This document shows, one piece after another, positions 6,001-8,802 of a stretch of DNA of 8,802 nt. The DNA is from Alkaliphilus sp. GTDB taxonomy: Bacteria > Bacillota > Clostridia > Peptostreptococcales > Thermotaleaceae. The DNA lies in the NCBI GenBank assembly GCA_018335765.1, contig JAGXRU010000136.1, forward strand, positions 1 through 8,802. The letters run 5' to 3'. Both the position numbers and the translations under genes were made by a program. Position 1 is the first letter of the stretch. Each line of letters begins with the position of its first letter. The notes beneath the pieces are model-generated. The model ran no database searches. It was not told the origin of the DNA and was given only the letters and a program-made list of their open reading frames with translations.

Positions 6001-6117
6001 CATCTTCCCCTTTGGCATACTAATCTACATGTTAAATTCGTCAAAAACACCACAGTTCCTTCCTAATATGCTTTATAAAGCCATGACTTTTACTCAACAT
6101 ATTCCCCTAAGGAATGA
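6001..6117. other. Gap between rsmG and noc
   Basis: I see no convincing terminator or promoter here. On the minus strand ATTCC and GGAAT (6115-6111 and 6105-6101) form only a 5-base stem, and CTTTATAAAG (6071-6080) is a 10-base palindrome. A TTGACG/TAGTAT pair 16 bases apart (6044-6039 and 6022-6017) would start transcription on top of the noc ribosome site, so it is a poor promoter. Read-through from mnmG-rsmG into noc is the simplest reading. Confidence 0.5.
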
Positions 6118-6837
6118 TTAAAATATAGGAGATTTTGTCGGTGTTCCTGCCTTTCTTGGATATTTTGTCGGAGTTTGCTTGATTTTTTTTATAACAATTA
6201 TATTATGTTTTATATCACCAAAAGGAAGTTTAATATCTATTTTTTCTATAAATTGGCCACCAAGTAGCTCAATGGCATTTTTTGCATTTATTAATTCCTC
6301 ATCCACATTAGGCCCTTTTTGGCATAAAAAATAACCACCCTTTTTAACAAAGGGCAAACAGTATTCACATAATACACTTAACTGTGCCACTGCCCTAGCC
6401 AAGGCAATATCATATTTTTCTCTAAATTTAGGGTTGGCTCCAAAATCCTCTGCCCTTCCATGCTGAAATATAATATTCTTTATTCCAATATTCTTATAGA
6501 CTTCCTCCAAGAAAGCAATTCTTTTTTGCAAAGAGTCTAGCAATGTCAACTGTATTTCAGGATAGTATATGTGTATAGGAATTCCAGGAAATCCAGCTCC
6601 TGTACCTACATCAATCACCTTATCTCTATTTTTAATATACGGTTTTATTACACATGTAAGGGAGTCCAGAAAATGCTTAATCATTATTTCTTTTTCGTCA
6701 GTAATAGATGTCAGATTCACTTTTTCATTCCATTCCAACAACAGTTCCTTATAGGTTAAAAGCTTTTGAATTTGTTCCTCTCCTAAGGCAAAACCTAATT
6801 CGCTGGCTCCCTCTCGAAGAATTTCCCTACAGTTCAT
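6118..6837 (-). CDS. rsmG: RsmG (GidB), 16S rRNA m7G methyltransferase
   Basis: This 239-residue SAM-dependent enzyme makes the N7-methylguanosine at G527 (E. coli numbering) of 16S rRNA; loss in other bacteria gives low-level streptomycin resistance. The sequence shows EWNEKVNLTSITD (35-47), an early family signature; the SAM-binding loop VIDVGTGAGFPGIP (74-87); LLDSLQKRIAFL (99-110); HGRAEDF (126-132); and ARAVAQL (148-154). The basic tail TPTKYPRKAGTPTKSPI is typical and contains a small TPTK.P duplication. I chose the ATG at 6835-6837, since AAAGG at 6850-6846 is 8 bases upstream. The GTG at 6844-6846 and ATG at 6841-6843 are too close to that site. The start overlaps the 3' end of mnmG by 11 bases, so the two are translationally linked, as in most bacteria. 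Confidence 0.97.
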   Translation of the reverse strand: MNCREILREGASELGFALGEEQIQKLLTYKELLLEWNEKVNLTSITDEKEIMIKHFLDSLTCVIKPYIKNRDKVIDVGTGAGFPGIPIHIYYPEIQLTLLDSLQKRIAFLEEVYKNIGIKNIIFQHGRAEDFGANPKFREKYDIALARAVAQLSVLCEYCLPFVKKGGYFLCQKGPNVDEELINAKNAIELLGGQFIEKIDIKLPFGDIKHNIIVIKKIKQTPTKYPRKAGTPTKSPIF

Positions 6838-8725
6838 TTCCATCACCTTTCTTTCTTCTTTGCTGCTCTAGATAAATCAACAGCACATTAATATCAGCCG
6901 GTGAAACTCCTGATATTCTGGAAGCTTGTCCCACAGAAAGAGGTTTGACATGAGTAAGTTTTTGTCTCGCCTCGATTCTTAGTCCTTTTATGTGGCTGTA
7001 GTTAATCTCTGGACTTAGTTTTTTGTTTTCTAATTTCTTGAATTGGTCAATCTGCTTGAGCTGTTTGTCTATATAGCCTTCATACTTTATTTGTATTTCA
7101 CATTGCTTTGCCACATTTTCCATTAACCTTGTTCTTCCCTGATCTAAAATCGCCAGATTGTCGTAATCTAATTCTGGTCTTTTAATCAAATCATAAAGAG
7201 AAATACCGCTATTCAATTCCGCACTATCCATGCCTCTGAGAAAATCATTGGCTTGCGCTGGAGTAACGCTAGTATTTTTTAACCTTTCCATTTCTTCTTC
7301 AATTTGTCGTTTTCTCTCTAAAAATTTATTATATCTTTCTTCCGTTACCAATCCTATATTTCTGCCTTTTTCAGTGAGCCTTAAATCCGCATTGTCTTGC
7401 CTTAAAACCAATCGATATTCTGATCGTGATGTCATCATGCGATAGGGCTCATTTGTCCCCTTAGTAACAAGGTCATCTATAAGTACACCAATATAACCCT
7501 CGGATCTATTTAAAACAAATGCTTCTTTTTCCAAAATTTTTAGTGCTGCGTTAATACCTGCGATCAATCCTTGGGCAGCAGCTTCTTCATATCCAGAACT
7601 TCCGTTGAATTGTCCCGCAGAATACAGAAACTCAATATTTTTGCACTCCAAGGTTAAATTCAACTCTAAAGGATCAATACAATCATACTCAATGGCATAG
7701 GCAGGTCTCATGACCTTGGCATTTTCCAACCCTGATATACTTTGGTAAAATTTCACTTGCACATCCTCCGGCAGGCTGGTAGACATTCCTTGCACATACA
7801 TCTCGTTGGTATTTAAGCCTTCTGGCTCTATAAATAACTGATGTCGCTCCTTATCAGCAAATCTTACCACCTTATCTTCAATAGAAGGACAATATCTCGG
7901 TCCGGTACCTTCAATCTCTCCCCCGTACAAGGCTGATCTATGGATATTTTCTTTAATGATTCTATGAGTTTCGCTGTTGGTATAAGTGAGCCAACATGGA
8001 ACCTGATCAATATTTAATGAATCATTCATAAAAGAAAAAGGGACAATCTTTTCATCTCCTGGTTGTATCTCCATTTTGTCGAAATCCAAGGTCTTCATGT
8101 CTATCCTAGCTGGTGTTCCAGTTTTGAATCTTCTTAGATGAAGTCCAAGCTTTCTAAGATTAGTTGTTAATTCCTTTGATGGAGCAAGCCCATTTGGACC
8201 ACTTTCATAGTTTACTCCTCCGATAAATATTTTGCCTCCCAAGTATGTACCCGTTGCAAGAATAACTGCCTTTGCATAATAAATGGCACCTGTTTTCAAG
8301 AGCACACCAGTTACCTTATTTTCTTTTATTAATATTTCTATTACTTCGCCCTGTCTAATATCGAGTTTTTCCTGATTTTCCAAAACCTTTTTCATTTCCA
8401 TATGATACAATTGTTTGTCAGCCTGAGCTCTTAAAGAGTGAACTGCCGGACCTTTTGCTGTATTTAACATACGGCTTTGAATAAAGGACTTATCTATATT
8501 TAATCCCATTTCTCCACCTAATGCATCTATTTCTCTTACCAAATGTCCCTTGCCAGTACCGCCTATGGACGGATTGCAGGCCATCATAGCAATAGAGTCT
8601 ATGTTAATAGATAACAATAAAGTTGAACAACCTATTCTTGCAGCTGCGAGAGAAGCTTCACAACCTGCATGTCCAGCCCCTATTACTACTACGTCATAGG
8701 AGCCAGAATCAAACGTTTCAAACAT
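6827..8725 (-). CDS. mnmG: MnmG (GidA), FAD-dependent tRNA uridine-34 modification enzyme
   Basis: This 632-residue protein has full family length. With MnmE it installs the (carboxymethyl)aminomethyl group at C5 of wobble uridine 34 in several tRNAs, using FAD, NADH and a methylene-folate. The sequence shows the dinucleotide-binding start VVVIGAGHAGCEA (12-24), MACNPSIGGTGKGHLVREID (48-67) with Cys50, GPRYCPSIEDK (275-285) with Cys279, GLNTNEMYVQGMSTSLPEDV (303-322), and AGQFNGSSGYEEAAAQG (370-386) closing the FAD site. RSEYRLVLRQDNADLRLTEKG (434-454) is next, and the C-terminal helical domain (about 560-632, with LSVGQASRISGVSPADINVL) contacts MnmE and tRNA in known structures. Cys50 and Cys279 correspond to the essential cysteines of E. 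coli GidA. AAGGAGGGG (8739-8731) is a strong ribosome site for the ATG at 8723-8725. mnmE usually lies directly upstream and would be beyond the right edge. Confidence 0.98.
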   Translation of the reverse strand: MFETFDSGSYDVVVIGAGHAGCEASLAAARIGCSTLLLSINIDSIAMMACNPSIGGTGKGHLVREIDALGGEMGLNIDKSFIQSRMLNTAKGPAVHSLRAQADKQLYHMEMKKVLENQEKLDIRQGEVIEILIKENKVTGVLLKTGAIYYAKAVILATGTYLGGKIFIGGVNYESGPNGLAPSKELTTNLRKLGLHLRRFKTGTPARIDMKTLDFDKMEIQPGDEKIVPFSFMNDSLNIDQVPCWLTYTNSETHRIIKENIHRSALYGGEIEGTGPRYCPSIEDKVVRFADKERHQLFIEPEGLNTNEMYVQGMSTSLPEDVQVKFYQSISGLENAKVMRPAYAIEYDCIDPLELNLTLECKNIEFLYSAGQFNGSSGYEEAAAQGLIAGINAALKILEKEAFVLNRSEGYIGVLIDDLVTKGTNEPYRMMTSRSEYRLVLRQDNADLRLTEKGRNIGLVTEERYNKFLERKRQIEEEMERLKNTSVTPAQANDFLRGMDSAELNSGISLYDLIKRPELDYDNLAILDQGRTRLMENVAKQCEIQIKYEGYIDKQLKQIDQFKKLENKKLSPEINYSHIKGLRIEARQKLTHVKPLSVGQASRISGVSPADINVLLIYLEQQRRKKGDGNEL

Positions 8726-8753
8726 GTATTCCCCTCCTTAATAATTTATCTCA

Positions 8754-8801
8754 GCGGCATTACTAATACTCCCGCTTCTATAAGCGGGAGATAAGTGCCG
8801 C
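8754..8801. repeat. Compound hairpin upstream of mnmG
   Basis: An inner perfect stem CTCCCGCTT / AAGCGGGAG (8769-8777 and 8782-8790) closes a CTAT loop. Around it an outer stem GCGGCA / TGCCGC (8754-8759 and 8796-8801) pairs across unequal side loops of 9 and 5 bases. It is far more GC-rich than its surroundings. Neither strand shows a T-run after it, so it is not a standard terminator. It could be a processing or leader structure in an mnmE-mnmG transcript, a small dispersed palindromic repeat, or the end of a mobile element of the IS200/IS605 type, whose ends form hairpins. The window ends one base beyond it, so I cannot tell. Confidence 0.6.
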
Positions 8802-8802
8802 C

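Noticed and set aside
6017..6044. TTGACG/TAGTAT promoter-like pair before noc
   Set aside because: The predicted transcript start would fall inside the noc ribosome site, leaving it without a usable leader.
6118..6180. Repeated TTTTGTCGG motif near the end of rsmG
   Set aside because: It encodes the duplicated TPTK in the usual basic C-terminal tail of RsmG, so it reflects protein sequence and not a DNA repeat.
6901..6912. Half of a parS-like sequence (GTGAAAC) inside mnmG
   Set aside because: The other half does not match the palindrome, so there is no symmetric site. Similar partial matches (for example TTTCACTTG near 7754) are expected by chance.
1..8802. CRISPR array, toxin-antitoxin, phage or insertion sequence
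   Set aside because: I found no regularly spaced repeats, transposase or integrase-like protein, or short paired accessory genes; nearly all sequence is covered by conserved genes on one strand.

Overview
The window is low-GC, and its gene content and order match the chromosome-origin neighbourhood of a Firmicute, most likely a member of the Clostridia (class inferred from gene order and protein signatures; I cannot name a species). Every gene is on the minus strand, so transcription runs from the right edge to the left. The order mnmG, rsmG, noc, parA, parB is the familiar block on one side of oriC. By comparison with that conserved order, mnmE, jag, yidC, rnpA, rpmH and oriC/dnaA should lie beyond the right edge; none of them is visible here.

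Layout from right to left: a compound hairpin with no U-tract at the edge (8754-8801); mnmG (tRNA U34 modification), which overlaps rsmG (16S rRNA methyltransferase) by 11 bases; a 117-base gap; noc, closed by a hairpin terminator (5135-5176); a promoter with an extended -10 (5026-5053) driving parA and parB, whose stop and start codons abut; a 28-base perfect palindrome at the parB stop codon, whose centre is a consensus parS site; a PhzF-family isomerase-like gene; a second identical parS core (2313-2328); a class V aminotransferase / cysteine desulfurase-like gene with its own terminator (1004-1043); then a DUF4446 membrane-anchored protein closely followed by the 5' part of a diacylglycerol kinase-like gene that runs off the left edge.

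Functionally the centre is a complete chromosome-segregation module: the ParA ATPase, the ParB CTP-dependent clamp, two parS sites next to parB, and the ParB paralogue Noc. The DNA-recognition residues of the two paralogues split cleanly into the ParB type and the Noc type, and no Noc binding site was seen here. The Noc protein appears to lack the N-terminal amphipathic membrane-binding helix of Bacillus subtilis Noc. The PhzF and cysteine desulfurase-like genes are metabolic passengers between parB and the DUF4446 gene. I see no insertion sequence, CRISPR array, prophage, tRNA or rRNA, and no gap over 300 bases. The window is mostly well-known biology. Less explained are the compound hairpin, the parS-bracketed phzF gene, the short Noc and the DUF4446-lipid kinase pair.
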